This document shows, piece by piece, positions 12,796 to 21,997 of a stretch of 64,000 nt of DNA. A model generated the notes under the pieces. It saw only the letters and a list, made by a program, of their open reading frames with translations, was not told the origin of the DNA and made no database searches. This DNA comes from Gordonia paraffinivorans NBRC 108238. GTDB taxonomy: Bacteria > Actinomycetota > Actinomycetes > Mycobacteriales > Mycobacteriaceae. The first letter of the stretch is position 1. The number at the start of each line of letters is the position of its first letter. The stretch is taken from positions 29,689 through 93,688 of the forward strand of contig NZ_BAOQ01000028.1 in assembly GCF_000344155.1 (NCBI RefSeq), given 5' to 3'. A program made the position numbers and the translations under genes.

Positions 12796-14661
12796 GTGGA
12801 TCTCATCAGGCACCCGCGACCTTCGACCACCGGAGCCGAGAAAGTCCACGTCGGGGAGGCGAGAAGCCGCCCGGAGCGTCGATGCACACAGCGCCGATGG
12901 CCGGCAATCCTGGGCGTGATCCTCTTGGCCGTCGGCACCCTGTCGGGGTGCTCGCTGTTCTCCGACTCGCCAGAGGACACCCTTCGGTCATTCGCGGAGA
13001 ACCTGCAGAAGGGTGACGTCGCAGCTGCCGCAGGCCTCACGGATGACCCGCCGGCCGCTCGCGCCGCGATCCAGTCGATGTTCGACGGCATGGGATCCAA
13101 GCCGAAGCTGAGCGTCTCCGCCGACCTCGTCGACGACAAGCAGGTGACCGGCACGCTCGAACACCGCTGGCAGATCCGAGACGACACCGTCGAATACCAG
13201 ACAGATGCGACGCTGGTGGACAGCGGCTCCGGCTGGCGCATCCGCTGGCAACCAGCGGTGCTGCACCGTCAGCTCCGCGACGGCCAGACGTTCTCATACA
13301 GCGACGACCGCGCCTATCGCACCCCGGTTCTCGACGTCAACGGACAGCCGCTGATGACCTGGCAGGCCGTCTCGCTCGTCGACCTCGATCGCGCACAGAT
13401 CGGTTCGGCGGACGCGCTGGCCAGGGCGTTGCGCCCCGTCGAACCGGATATGACCGGCGCCGGGATCCGAAAGCTGTTCGACGGCAACGACGCGGCCAAG
13501 CAGAACGTGATCAGACTGCGGGAATCGGACTGGAAACGCGTGCAGCGCGCCGTCCAGTCCATCCCGGGTGTGACCACGTCCGAGCAGGGCGCCCTGCTCA
13601 GTGCGACGAAATCCCTTCATTCCCCGGCGATGTCGGGGCTCGAGGGGATCTGGCGCCAAACCATCGACGCAACCGCGGGTTGGTCGGTGTTGCTGGTCAA
13701 CGACGACGGATCCGCGGCACACCTCGTGGATTCAGCGCAACCCCGGCCGACCCCACCCGTGCAGACCTCCATCGACCGCGACATCCAGACCCAGGCCCAG
13801 CGCGCCGTCGACGCCGAGCGACGGCCGGCGATGATCGTCGCGATCGCACCGTCCACCGGCGGGATCGTCGCCGTGGCGCAGAACGACGCCGCCGACAAGT
13901 CGGGGCCCGTCTCGCTCAGCGGCCTGTACCCGCCCGGTTCGACCTTCAAGACGGTGACCACCGCCGCCGCGCTCGCCGACGGGGTCGTGCAACCCACGTC
14001 GCAGGTCCCGTGCCCCGGCCGCACGACGATCGAGGGCCGCACGATCCCCAACGAAAACGACTTCGATCTCGGAACAGTGCCACTCGCGACGGCTTTCGCC
14101 CGATCCTGCAACACCTCGATGGGCGCGCTGGCCAACAAGCTGCCCGAGAACGCGCTGACGGACATGGCACGCCGATTCGGCATCGGCGCCGACTACGACG
14201 TCCCCGGCCTCACGACGGTGACCGGCAGGGTTCCCGTCGCCGATTCCCCGGCTCTGCGCGTCGAGAACGGCATCGGCCAGGGCACGGTGACGGTCAGTCC
14301 GTTCGGGCTGGCGCTGGCCGAGGCGAGCCTGGCGCGCGGCGAGACCGTCTCCCCGGTGCTCGTCGACGGACAGAGCACCAGCGGGGACGTCGAACCGAGG
14401 AAGATCCCCGAGGAGGTCACCGGCCCGCTGCGGAGCATGATGCGCGACACCGTGACCCGCGGCACCGCCACCGCGCTACGCGACGTCCCCGGCCTGGGCG
14501 GCAAGACCGGGACGGCGGAGTACGGCGACAACAAGAACCCGCACGGCTGGTTCGCCGGGATCGCCGGCGATCTGGCGTTCGCGACGCTGGTCGTCGGGGG
14601 CGGATCGTCGGCACCGGCCGTGGGTGTCACCGGGGAGTTCCTGCGACCGCTTCGGAACTAG
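12796..14661 (+). CDS. Penicillin-binding lipoprotein (transpeptidase), ~621 aa
   Basis: This is a class-B-like DD-transpeptidase for peptidoglycan cross-linking, anchored outside the membrane. It is collinear with Mycobacterium Rv2864c. All three catalytic motifs are present: STFK (Ser 382), SCN (Ser 437 to Asn 439) and KTGT (Lys 570). The N-terminal region after the anchor is an NTF2-like (MecA-N type) domain. LSGC (Cys 52 with this start) is a lipobox preceded by RRWPAILGVILLAVGT, a lipoprotein signal. The start is uncertain. GTG 12796 is the nearest usable codon, but it puts ~35 unusual residues before the signal and has only a weak ribosome site. The frame stays open much further upstream over the end of nuoN, which I treat as chance. 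Confidence 0.85.
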   Translation: MDLIRHPRPSTTGAEKVHVGEARSRPERRCTQRRWPAILGVILLAVGTLSGCSLFSDSPEDTLRSFAENLQKGDVAAAAGLTDDPPAARAAIQSMFDGMGSKPKLSVSADLVDDKQVTGTLEHRWQIRDDTVEYQTDATLVDSGSGWRIRWQPAVLHRQLRDGQTFSYSDDRAYRTPVLDVNGQPLMTWQAVSLVDLDRAQIGSADALARALRPVEPDMTGAGIRKLFDGNDAAKQNVIRLRESDWKRVQRAVQSIPGVTTSEQGALLSATKSLHSPAMSGLEGIWRQTIDATAGWSVLLVNDDGSAAHLVDSAQPRPTPPVQTSIDRDIQTQAQRAVDAERRPAMIVAIAPSTGGIVAVAQNDAADKSGPVSLSGLYPPGSTFKTVTTAAALADGVVQPTSQVPCPGRTTIEGRTIPNENDFDLGTVPLATAFARSCNTSMGALANKLPENALTDMARRFGIGADYDVPGLTTVTGRVPVADSPALRVENGIGQGTVTVSPFGLALAEASLARGETVSPVLVDGQSTSGDVEPRKIPEEVTGPLRSMMRDTVTRGTATALRDVPGLGGKTGTAEYGDNKNPHGWFAGIAGDLAFATLVVGGGSSAPAVGVTGEFLRPLRN

Positions 14662-14689
14662 ATGCACGCAGACCATGTCTGCACTTTGG

Positions 14690-14763
14690 CGACCCTGACG
14701 GGGCTCGAACCCGCGACCTCCGCCGTGACAGGGCGGCGCGCTAACCAACTGCGCCACAGGGCC
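14690..14763 (-). tRNA. tRNA-Asp (anticodon GTC)
   Basis: A complete cloverleaf is visible on the minus strand: acceptor stem GGCCCTG with CAGGGTC (one G-T pair), D-loop GTTGGTTAGC, anticodon loop CTGTCAC giving GTC, and T-loop GGTTCGAGC. Discriminator G73 is followed by an encoded CCA at 14687-14689. Confidence 0.95.
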
Positions 14764-14853
14764 TTGCTGCGAACAAAGTACTGCATCCCGTCACCCGGGT
14801 TTCGACCACCCCCACCAGTGCGATCACGGGCGCCTTCCCCGGGCCCACGCCGG

Positions 14854-15269
14854 TCAGCGCTCGCCCGCCTCCCCGAGCTCCGCGGAGCCGGCGAGCAGGA
14901 ACGGGAAGACGGCGTCCCGGAGCAGCGGGGCCACGGTCTCGTCGTCGAGGTCGCGCCAGGACACCTCCGCGATCTCGGCCTTCGGGGCGGCGACCTCCAC
15001 GTAGGGGTGCTCGAACACGTCGGCGATCACCCGCCGCCCGCTCTCGTTGGCCGCGGCCGCCTCGAACTCGCCGAGCGCTCCAGGTCGTCGGCCGAGATCG
15101 ACACCCCGAGCTCCTCGAGGCACTCGCGCACCGCCGCGTCGACGGGTCGCTCACCGGGATCGGGCTTTCCGCCGGGGAACATGAACATGCTCGTGCCGCG
15201 CTTGCGAACCGTCAGCACCCTCCCGTCGGCGTCACGGATCACCACTGCACTGACCCGGATCGGCTCCAT
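14854..15269 (-). pseudogene. NUDIX hydrolase (MutT-like), broken by a single-base frameshift
   Basis: The 5' part encodes a NUDIX fold with an intact box (G-x5-E-x7-REcLEELGv, about residues 34-56), which binds Mg2+ and a nucleoside diphosphate-X substrate. After ISADDLER the frame is lost. Continuing in the neighbouring frame gives LGEFEAAAANESG and the normal C-terminus to 14854. Adding one base between 15075 and 15076 restores a 138-aa protein of ordinary MutT length. All other conserved positions are kept, so this is either a very recent mutation or a sequencing error. The gene faces tRNA-Asp and is divergent from the amphi-Trp gene. Confidence 0.8.
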
Positions 15270-15409
15270 GCGGCCACTCCCCTTCCCGTTGCGCGGTCGT
15301 CTGGGCCATCATGTCGCAGATCTCCGGCAGCCCGTCGGGCACACCGGGACCGCAGCTCCGCGCCGGGACCTGCCCGGCGACGGCCGCCTGCCAATCCGTG
15401 CCCGACTTC

Positions 15410-15438
15410 TTGACCCGGTGTTCGCGATCGGCTCAGAT
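15410..15438 (+). promoter_or_regulatory. Promoter of the amphi-Trp gene (leaderless)
   Basis: TTGACC at 15410-15415 and TCAGAT at 15433-15438 are separated by 17 bp. The -10 box ends 6 nt before the ATG at 15445, so transcription should begin at or next to the start codon. Confidence 0.5.
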
Positions 15439-15444
15439 GAACCC

Positions 15445-15669
15445 ATGAGCGACGAACTGTTCGAGCACAAGGCCAAGACCACGCTGACGCGCGAGGACGC
15501 GGCGAAGCGACTCCACGCACTCGCCGACGCGATCGCGCGCCACAACGAGGTGTCATACGTGCAGAACGACAAGACCGTCCGTATCGACGTCCCGGCAGAG
15601 GTCGAGCTGAAGATCGAGTTCGAGAGCGGCGAGGGCGAGGGCGAGATCGAGGTCGAGATCTCCTGGTGA
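15445..15669 (+). CDS. Amphi-Trp domain small protein, 74 aa
   Basis: This short acidic cytosolic protein resembles the amphi-Trp domain family: SDELFEHKAKTTLTREDAAKRLHALADAI, then an alternating hydrophobic/acidic C-terminus ending in EVEISW. Family function is unknown. It stands alone, with its own promoter and a strong terminator 14 bp after the stop. An earlier ATG at 15437 runs immediately into a stop, so the ATG at 15445 is the start. Confidence 0.8.
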   Translation: MSDELFEHKAKTTLTREDAAKRLHALADAIARHNEVSYVQNDKTVRIDVPAEVELKIEFESGEGEGEIEVEISW

Positions 15670-15683
15670 GCCCTGAAGACCAC

Positions 15684-15714
15684 ACGGGCCGGTGACACAG
15701 CGTCACCGGCCCGT
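15684..15714. terminator. Strong rho-independent terminator between convergent genes
   Basis: A perfect 13-bp stem (ACGGGCCGGTGAC with its complement) has a 5-nt loop and is followed by TTTC. It sits between the amphi-Trp gene and the convergent DUF5995-like gene and could serve both. Confidence 0.85.
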
Positions 15715-15733
15715 TTCTCGTCGTGGGTGGAGA

Positions 15734-16578
15734 TCAGATCTTACCGAGGTTCTCCATCTGATCCAGGGCGAACAGCGAGGTGCGGTACATCGCGTCGATC
15801 TCGGCGACCGTCGCACCGCGGGTCGCCGGGTTCTGCAGACCGAAGTTGTTCACGAGCGCGACGGTGCGCGTCGACTGGAACAGCAGGGTCGTGGCCTGGC
15901 TGTCACCGATCACGTCGCCCAGGAACCAGGCGGTGAAGAGCGGATGCAGGTCCACGCCGTAGGTCTTCTTCACGTCCCGACGATGGTCGGGGTGGCGTCG
16001 ACGAGCGCGTTGCCGAAGGCGTAGTAGTCACGCGTGTGTTCGGCGGTGGTGCCGATGTTCTCCAGCGCATACGGGAAGTCGACGATCAGGTGGGCGAAGA
16101 TCTGCCCGAGGAGGACGCGGCCGGGACTGCGGTCGCACTTCTTGGTCAGCTTGAAGGCCTCGGCCCAGTGCGCCTGCGGGGTGCCGCCGGTGACGAACTC
16201 GTGGAGGTTGCCCACGTACAGCCGCACGACCTCGACTGCCAGGGCCTCGGCCCACTCGGGATCGTCGTAGGTCCCCGAGGCGATGCTCGGACCGACGAGT
16301 TGCAGGATGTTGTCGAAGGCGATCGGGAACGTGCCGAGATAGTTGTCCGACGTGCTGAGTTCCTTGCGCAGGTTGCTGATCGCGGTGCGCGCATCGTCGA
16401 AGGTCTTGATCCCGGATACGTCGGTGAGTTCCGCGAGGCGCTTCTCGCTCTCGGGAGTCGACGCGGGCACACAACGGGTCGCCGGCGCGGCTGCGGCCTC
16501 CGCTCCGACGAGGCCGGCTCCCCCGACCAGGACAGAAGCGGCCACGAGGCCTGCGCACAGGGCACGTCTGACGTTCAT
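15734..16578 (-). pseudogene. Secreted DUF5995-like protein, split by a single-base frameshift
   Basis: The N-terminal part (from ATG 16578) has a signal peptide, MNVRRALCAGLVAASVLVGG, with AxA-type cleavage near AEAAAAP, followed by a helical domain. The frame stops after ATPTIVGT. The adjacent frame continues at once with VKKTYGVDLHPLFTAWFLGD and runs to 15734. One missing base in the CCC run at 15975-15977 explains the break, and with it restored the protein is about 280 aa. The family call rests on the overall pattern and is moderate. Function is unknown. The longer start at 16620 would put a second start before the signal sequence and is less likely. Confidence 0.7.
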
Positions 16579-16773
16579 GACGGGTCGGCATATGCACGGC
16601 ACGTAAGTCGACCTACACACCCCGACCGATATGTCCCGTTTCCGTGGTCGCTATCATGTGGCGGCGAGATTTCCTGTGTGAAAGTAGCGTTCGTTCACTC
16701 TGGCACACTTTGGAACGGGTCGGGAATGGACAGCCGTCCCAGTGCACCGGACGCATTGCCGCGCTCCCCGAGA

Positions 16774-18432
16774 TCACACCCCGATTCCCAGACGACGGGC
16801 TACCTGCGGTCCGCCGACCTCGCACACGAAGTCCGGGTCGCCACACACGACGAGTTCGTCGCGCGCCCGGGACAGGCCGACGTAGAGACGCTCACGTGAC
16901 CGGTCCCAGGCCTTCTTCTCGTTGAGCGCCAAGACGACGACCCGGCGCTCGAGCCCCTTGAAACCGAGGACGTGCCCGTAGAAGACCTGCTCGTCGTCCC
17001 AGAACGACGCCCAGTAGGCCTTGTTGCCCTCGGCCTGCCGAGCCTTCTGCTCGGGATGGCGGCTTCCGGTGGTCAACAGCGCGATATCCTCCGGACGCCA
17101 CCCCTCGTCGAGCAGCAGATCGATCTGGTCGTCGGCGACGTCGAGCGCCTCCTCCGGAGAACACGGGATGAACCGGACCTCGGGACCGTCGCCGCCGTGC
17201 AGCTGCATCCGTTGCCCGACAAGCGGTTTGAATGTCTCGGCGATCTGCTTGGTGTTGCGCAGGTTGTGGTCGAGGACCAGCGGGACGAGGTCGACCGGCG
17301 GCGAACCCTGCCGCGCGAAGACCCGCTGCGCCTCGTCGATGAACACGTAGATGCCCCCGTTCTCGGGGTCCTTCAGGCAGGCCAGCAACGGCTTCCACCA
17401 GTCGTCGGCGAAGTCCTGCGCCTCGTCGACGACGATCGCGTCGAACCGCTTTCCCGGCGGGAGTTGCTGTGCCAGTTCGTACATCTGACGCGGCAGAGTG
17501 TGCTCCCAGAACTCCTGGGCGGCCTCGGTGCGCTCCCGTTCGTCCGGACCCGTCGCCGCACCCCAGGTGATGCCGAGCTCGTGGAACTCCCCCACGTAGG
17601 CGGGACGTTCCTTGTGCCCCCATGTGGCGGTGAGCCTTTCGAGATAGGACGCCAGCCCGTGGGAGTAGCAGACCAGGGCCACGCGCCGGCCCGACTTCGC
17701 GAGGCGCCGCGCCTGCTCGACGGCCAGAAACGTCTTCCCGCTGCCGGCCCCGCCCCGGACCTCGACGCGGTTGAGCTGGGTGATCGCCCGCAGGATCACC
17801 GCCTGGTGGGAGGTCAGCGTGTCGGCGACGCTCTCGTTCTCGAGCGCCCTGGCCACGACGTCCCGCTGAGGCAATCCCCTGCCGCCCAACGCGATACCGA
17901 GTTGATGGATGCCGTCGGCGTCGATCGGCGGCAGGTCGAGGCCCCTCTTCAGCACGACGCTGCGGATCAGCGGCATGAGCTGGTCCAGCTGGGTCCGGTC
18001 GACGATCTTCCACCGGGGGCAGTCCGGGAGCGCGAACGCCGGACCCACCTCGGTGTGGGGCAACACGACGACGTGATCCCAGCGGAGTCGGCCGACGGTC
18101 CAGCGCGGGTCGGACTCGACGAACTCCCTCAGCGCGTAGCAGGCCTCCCGCGCCTGCGCGACCGGGTCGATGGGCTTCGGCGCCTGCCCGACCCGCTCCT
18201 GCCACCACGACTCGCCGTCGTGCCAGACCTCGCCGCCCTTGACCTCCACGCAGACGATCCCGGCGCCCTCGATCGCCACGACGAAGTCGATCTCGTGATC
18301 TTTCACGTGATCGGTGACCCGCTGCCCGACGACGAGCAGGTCCTCGTCGGCGAGCTGGGCGGCCAAGGCGTCGAAGACGATCTCTTCGCTGGCTGCCGCG
18401 AAGCGCGGGTTCGCGGGGATCACCGTCGGCAT
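16774..18432 (-). CDS. NERD-domain / UvrD-like helicase, 552 aa
   Basis: This looks like a DNA-processing ATPase with an attached nuclease-related domain. The N-terminal NERD region (residues ~15-120) carries the restriction-endonuclease-like D49...E63-x-K65 pattern (EIDF, VEVKGG). The SF1 helicase core follows, with Walker A GGAGSGKT (227-234), Walker B VVDEAQDF and motif VI region LYVGLSRARDELVV. ATG 18432 is chosen because GGAGGA lies about 8 nt upstream. The frame also extends 22 codons further with no such site. Whether it acts in repair or defence is not shown, since neighbours are unrelated. A 195-bp gap to the DUF5995-like gene holds nothing I recognise. Confidence 0.85.
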   Translation of the reverse strand: MPTVIPANPRFAAASEEIVFDALAAQLADEDLLVVGQRVTDHVKDHEIDFVVAIEGAGIVCVEVKGGEVWHDGESWWQERVGQAPKPIDPVAQAREACYALREFVESDPRWTVGRLRWDHVVVLPHTEVGPAFALPDCPRWKIVDRTQLDQLMPLIRSVVLKRGLDLPPIDADGIHQLGIALGGRGLPQRDVVARALENESVADTLTSHQAVILRAITQLNRVEVRGGAGSGKTFLAVEQARRLAKSGRRVALVCYSHGLASYLERLTATWGHKERPAYVGEFHELGITWGAATGPDERERTEAAQEFWEHTLPRQMYELAQQLPPGKRFDAIVVDEAQDFADDWWKPLLACLKDPENGGIYVFIDEAQRVFARQGSPPVDLVPLVLDHNLRNTKQIAETFKPLVGQRMQLHGGDGPEVRFIPCSPEEALDVADDQIDLLLDEGWRPEDIALLTTGSRHPEQKARQAEGNKAYWASFWDDEQVFYGHVLGFKGLERRVVVLALNEKKAWDRSRERLYVGLSRARDELVVCGDPDFVCEVGGPQVARRLGIGV

Positions 18433-18690
18433 GTCGTGTCTCGTCCTCCCACAATCTGCTCGCTCGAATCCCGGGGCCACCGCGCCCGCACCCGTCACTC
18501 GGCGGGCGCCTCGTCGGATTCCGGCCTCGCCGCACGCTACCGCGTCCGGGCGACGGGTCCAGCGCGCCGCGGGCAGATGCGTCTCGATTCCTCCGATCGG
18601 ACCAATCGCCTGTCCCGGGCTAACGACTCGCTCCCGCGGCGGGATCTACCGTTCGCCCGACAAACGCAGCCCCAGGAGATCGAAGACATC

Positions 18691-19140
18691 ATGCGCAGCA
18701 GCTTCGTCCCGCTCGCCGCTGCGGTGAGCGTCTCGCTCGCCGCGGCCACGGCCTGCGGCGCAACCACGGACGAAAGGTCCGGGGCCGCCGTGACGTCACC
18801 GCTGCCGACGACCACCGTGACGGAGACGGTGACCGGCACGACCCCGGCGCCCGCCCCCGGACCGGCCCGACGAAGCCAGACCGAGACGCCGCCACCACCC
18901 ACCACCGGTGCGCCGATCATGCCCGACGTGGTCTGCATGAACCTCCAGGACGCGCAGGACAGGATCCAGGAGGCCGGCGTGTTCTTCTCCCGCAGCGAGG
19001 ACGCGACCGGCCGGCGACGATCGCAGATCCTCGATCGCAACTGGATCGTGGTGGGCCAGACACCGAGTCCCGGAACGCCTTTCGGTGAGGGAGAGGCCGT
19101 TCTCGCCGTCGTCAAGATCGGCGAGCCCCACGACTGCTGA
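18691..19140 (+). CDS. PASTA-like lipoprotein, 149 aa
   Basis: The N-terminus is a lipoprotein-type signal (MRSSFVPLAAAVSVSLAAATAC) with a slightly non-canonical lipobox, ATAC. A Thr/Pro-rich spacer (residues ~30-75) is followed by one PASTA-like domain beginning MPDVVCMNLQDAQDRIQEAG and ending GEGEAVLAVVKIGE. PASTA domains bind peptidoglycan fragments or beta-lactam-like ligands, so a cell-wall role is plausible but unproven. AGGAG lies about 12 nt upstream of the ATG. The 258-bp region before it, shared with the divergent helicase gene, should hold both promoters. Confidence 0.75.
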   Translation: MRSSFVPLAAAVSVSLAAATACGATTDERSGAAVTSPLPTTTVTETVTGTTPAPAPGPARRSQTETPPPPTTGAPIMPDVVCMNLQDAQDRIQEAGVFFSRSEDATGRRRSQILDRNWIVVGQTPSPGTPFGEGEAVLAVVKIGEPHDC

Positions 19141-19278
19141 CCGCGAGGTCGACGGATCGTCGCCCGACCCGCCTGCGAAGCACGGCTGTCCGACTAGCAT
19201 TTCCTCCGAGACCGGCCACGTGGCGGCCCCGGACATCGGCCGCCCCGGTTCGCGGAGGGGGAGGTCGTACTCGGGACG

Positions 19279-20100
19279 ATGACGACCATTGCGGTGGGGC
19301 TCGACCACAGCCCGGAGTCGGAGGCGGCAGCTCGTTGGGCCGCGCCGGCGGCGATCCGTCGTGATGCCCGGCTGCTGCTCGTCCACGGCTATGCGCCGAC
19401 GGGAACGGCGCAGGGTCTCGCCGAGTTCGACATCGAGAACATCCGCGACGCCGCCATCGCGCGCGCCGACGCCGTCGCCGCCGCCCTACGCGACGACCAT
19501 CCGACCCTGCGCGTGGACACCCTCATCCGGCCGGATCTCCCCATCCCCCTCCTGCTGAAGGTGTCGGAGGAGGTGCGGCTCCTGGTCCTGGGGCACCATC
19601 GGGCCGGCTGGCTCGAGCGGCTCACCGCCGGCAGCGTCAGCGCCGCGGTCGCGGCCCGCGCGAAGTGCAACGTGGTCACGGTTCCGTTCGGCAACCTCTG
19701 CTTCGACGGGCCGGTCGTCGCGGCGATCGACGTCGACGCGCCGTCGGAGCAGGCGCTCCAGGGCGCCTTCGACGTGGCCCGTGAGATCGACCAGCCGGTG
19801 ACCGTCATCTCCGCGATCTCGGATGATGCTGCGCCGGAGGAGATCTCCGATGCCTATGCGCGCGCAGAGGCGCTTCTCGCGCCATGGCGGCAGCGCTACC
19901 CCGACCGGCATGTGACCATCCAGCTCATCAACGGCGACCCGCATCGTTCGCTGGCCGAGGCCGTCCCGCACGCGTCGCTGCTGGTGATCAGCCGCCCGCG
20001 GTCCGGCGTCTTGTTCCCCGCCTGGATCACGTCGGTGACACGCGCCGCCCACCACGCGTCGAAGTACCCGGTGGCGGTGGTCGACCACTCCGTGTCCTGA
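19279..20100 (+). CDS. Universal stress protein, two Usp domains, 273 aa
   Basis: Tandem Usp domains are seen: MTTIAVGLDHSPESEAAARWA starts the first and PVVAAIDVDAPSEQALQGAF the second. Each has the VGLD/AIDV strand followed by an Ser-rich helix. The first domain ends with a divergent form of the nucleotide loop (GHHRAGWLERLTAGSVS), so ATP binding is uncertain. Proteins of this type in mycobacteria respond to hypoxia and stationary phase. The gene stands alone, followed after 95 bp by the OsmC-like gene. Confidence 0.88.
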   Translation: MTTIAVGLDHSPESEAAARWAAPAAIRRDARLLLVHGYAPTGTAQGLAEFDIENIRDAAIARADAVAAALRDDHPTLRVDTLIRPDLPIPLLLKVSEEVRLLVLGHHRAGWLERLTAGSVSAAVAARAKCNVVTVPFGNLCFDGPVVAAIDVDAPSEQALQGAFDVAREIDQPVTVISAISDDAAPEEISDAYARAEALLAPWRQRYPDRHVTIQLINGDPHRSLAEAVPHASLLVISRPRSGVLFPAWITSVTRAAHHASKYPVAVVDHSVS

Positions 20101-20195
20101 CTTCGGCGAGTTCGGATCACCGTGACGCTGAACGGTGTCCGCTCCCGGTTCTACGGCTAGCTTCGTCGGCACCGGATCCCACGCGAAGGAGCACC

Positions 20196-20714
20196 ATGAC
20201 CGAGACCGCCACCCGCCTCAACGACGTCGACATCGCCGCCGTCGGGCATCTCTTCGAGGGCATCCGCGCCGACGAATCCAAGGCGCAGACCACCTGGGCG
20301 GCCCATGTCCAGTGGAACGGCGCGTTCGCCTCGCAGGCCCGCGTCCGCAATTTCTCGCCCATCGCGTCCGACGAGCCGACGGCGCTCGGCGGCGGCGACA
20401 CCGCACCCAACCCGGTCGAACAGCTGCTGGGCGCCCTCGGCAACTGCCTCGCCGTCGGGTACGCGGCCAACGCCACGCTCGCCGGCATCGAGCTCAAGGA
20501 TCTGCGCATCGACCTGAAGGGCGACCTCGACCTGAGCGTCTTCCTCGGACTCGCCGAGGGACACGCCGGCTTCACCTCGATCACCGCGAAGGTCACCATC
20601 GACTCCGACGCCCCGCAGGAGAAGCTCGACGAGCTGCACGCCCGGGTCAAGGCGAGCTCGCCCGTCGGGCACACGCTGGGCAACGCGGTGCCGGTGGACA
20701 TCGTCCTCAACTGA
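20196..20714 (+). CDS. OsmC family protein, 172 aa
   Basis: This OsmC-fold protein is probably related to peroxide or organic hydroperoxide metabolism. One conserved cysteine is present (GNCLAVGY, Cys 84). The usual second cysteine in the C-terminal SPVGHTL segment is absent, which places it with YhfA-like members rather than active peroxidases. The ribosome site GAAGGAG is 5 nt before the ATG. A strong terminator follows. Confidence 0.85.
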   Translation: MTETATRLNDVDIAAVGHLFEGIRADESKAQTTWAAHVQWNGAFASQARVRNFSPIASDEPTALGGGDTAPNPVEQLLGALGNCLAVGYAANATLAGIELKDLRIDLKGDLDLSVFLGLAEGHAGFTSITAKVTIDSDAPQEKLDELHARVKASSPVGHTLGNAVPVDIVLN

Positions 20715-20764
20715 TCGCAGCCACCGACCTCGGGCCCGGCGACCGTTCGGCCGGGACCTGAAAG

Positions 20765-20801
20765 ACAGCCGGCGAGCACTCCGATGGTGCTCGCCGGCTG
20801 T
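20765..20801 (+). terminator. Strong rho-independent terminator after the OsmC gene
   Basis: A 15-bp stem (ACAGCCGGCGAGCAC with its complement) has a 7-nt loop and continues into TTTGCTC. Confidence 0.85.
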
Positions 20802-20872
20802 TTGCTCGTCGTGGCCGCCTCACATGCCGCGCCACTGTCGGGATCTGCACTGCCTCATGGCTCCACCACTCA

Positions 20873-20878
20873 TAGACT
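20873..20878 (+). promoter_or_regulatory. -10 box TAGACT for a leaderless HNH gene
   Basis: TAGACT ends 7 nt before the GTG start at 20886, and no Shine-Dalgarno sequence precedes the GTG. Both facts fit a leaderless transcript. Confidence 0.5.
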
Positions 20879-20885
20879 CTGACCC

Positions 20886-21971
20886 GTGCCCCTGACCGTC
20901 GATCCGCTCACGCTCGGCCAGCGGCTCGTCGCCGTCCTCGAGGACGGACGGCGCACCGCCACCTACAAACTCGCGGTCCTGATGGCCTTGCTGGATCTGG
21001 CGGTCGAATCGGTTCCCGAGGACCCCGATGCCGCCGTGGACATCGATCTCGACGAGCTCACGACACGCGTCATCGAGCTGTATTGGCGGCAACTGCGTCC
21101 GCTCGACGGACATCGACTGCGCCAGTCCAACGACGGACGCGGCGTCATCTTCGACGCGCTTGCCCGCCTGGCGGAGGACGCCGCGGCGGGTCGGCGACCA
21201 CCAGGTCTCCGCGCCGTGGCGGCTTCTCACCCGGACGAGTACCTCGCCACACACCTCCGCGTGAAACGAACCCTGGTGCGCTACCCGCTGAAGCTGGTGC
21301 AGAACCTCACCTCCGGGGGTTCCGAGGAGCGCTTTCTCTACGACGACTCGTGGATGGGAACGGATTCGGTGAAGCGCATCGCCGAGCACGGAAACAAGCT
21401 GACCCTCTATCCCGGTGTCTGTCACACGATTGCCCGCCTGGCACCGCTGCTGAAGCCCGCCTTCCAGCTCGCGTGGGTCGACGACGTCCGACGCATGAAC
21501 AAGGACTTCCTCTCCGACGGCCCCGATCTGGCGCAACACCTGTTCGGGGCCGACCGGATCTCGCTCCAACGCGCCGGCGACGTGCTGGCCGAGGCGTTCG
21601 ATCCCTCCTGCTTCTACTGCAACGCGGCGGTCCGACGGTCACGCCACGTCGATCACGTGTTGCCATGGTCGCGTGTGGGAATCGACGGGCTGGCGAACCT
21701 GGTGTTGGCCTGCCGAGGCTGCAACAGCAGCAAGTCCGACCGGTTGCCTGCACCGGCCCATGTCACCCGCGCACTCGACCGGGGGCGCGGCACCCTCGAT
21801 GAACTCGCCGCCCAGATCAACTGGCCGAGCCAGTACGACCGGGTGGTGGCAGCCGGACACGGCCTGTATCTGACCCAGCCGATCAACACCCCGGTGTGGG
21901 AGGGGCGGTCCGCCGTGCGAGCGCTCACTCGCGCCGATATCTCCTGGTTCCACGACCACCTGCCGCTCTGA
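20886..21971 (+). CDS. HNH endonuclease domain protein, 361 aa
   Basis: The C-terminal third is an HNH/zinc-finger nuclease module: CFYC near residue 244, catalytic DH at 256-257, the central LANLVLACRGCN with its Asn, and CxxC zinc ligands. The N-terminal ~230 residues are helical and match no domain I recognise. There is a Thr/Arg-rich segment but no methyltransferase or ATPase nearby that would point to classical restriction. It may be a solitary defence or DNA-metabolism nuclease. The GTG start is supported by the -10 box immediately upstream. The next gene is convergent and 26 bp away. Confidence 0.8.
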   Translation: MPLTVDPLTLGQRLVAVLEDGRRTATYKLAVLMALLDLAVESVPEDPDAAVDIDLDELTTRVIELYWRQLRPLDGHRLRQSNDGRGVIFDALARLAEDAAAGRRPPGLRAVAASHPDEYLATHLRVKRTLVRYPLKLVQNLTSGGSEERFLYDDSWMGTDSVKRIAEHGNKLTLYPGVCHTIARLAPLLKPAFQLAWVDDVRRMNKDFLSDGPDLAQHLFGADRISLQRAGDVLAEAFDPSCFYCNAAVRRSRHVDHVLPWSRVGIDGLANLVLACRGCNSSKSDRLPAPAHVTRALDRGRGTLDELAAQINWPSQYDRVVAAGHGLYLTQPINTPVWEGRSAVRALTRADISWFHDHLPL

Positions 21972-21997
21972 GGACCAGACGACTCGGCCCGGTCTCG

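Noticed and set aside
16774..21971. A restriction-modification system
   Set aside because: No methyltransferase or specificity protein accompanies the nucleases.
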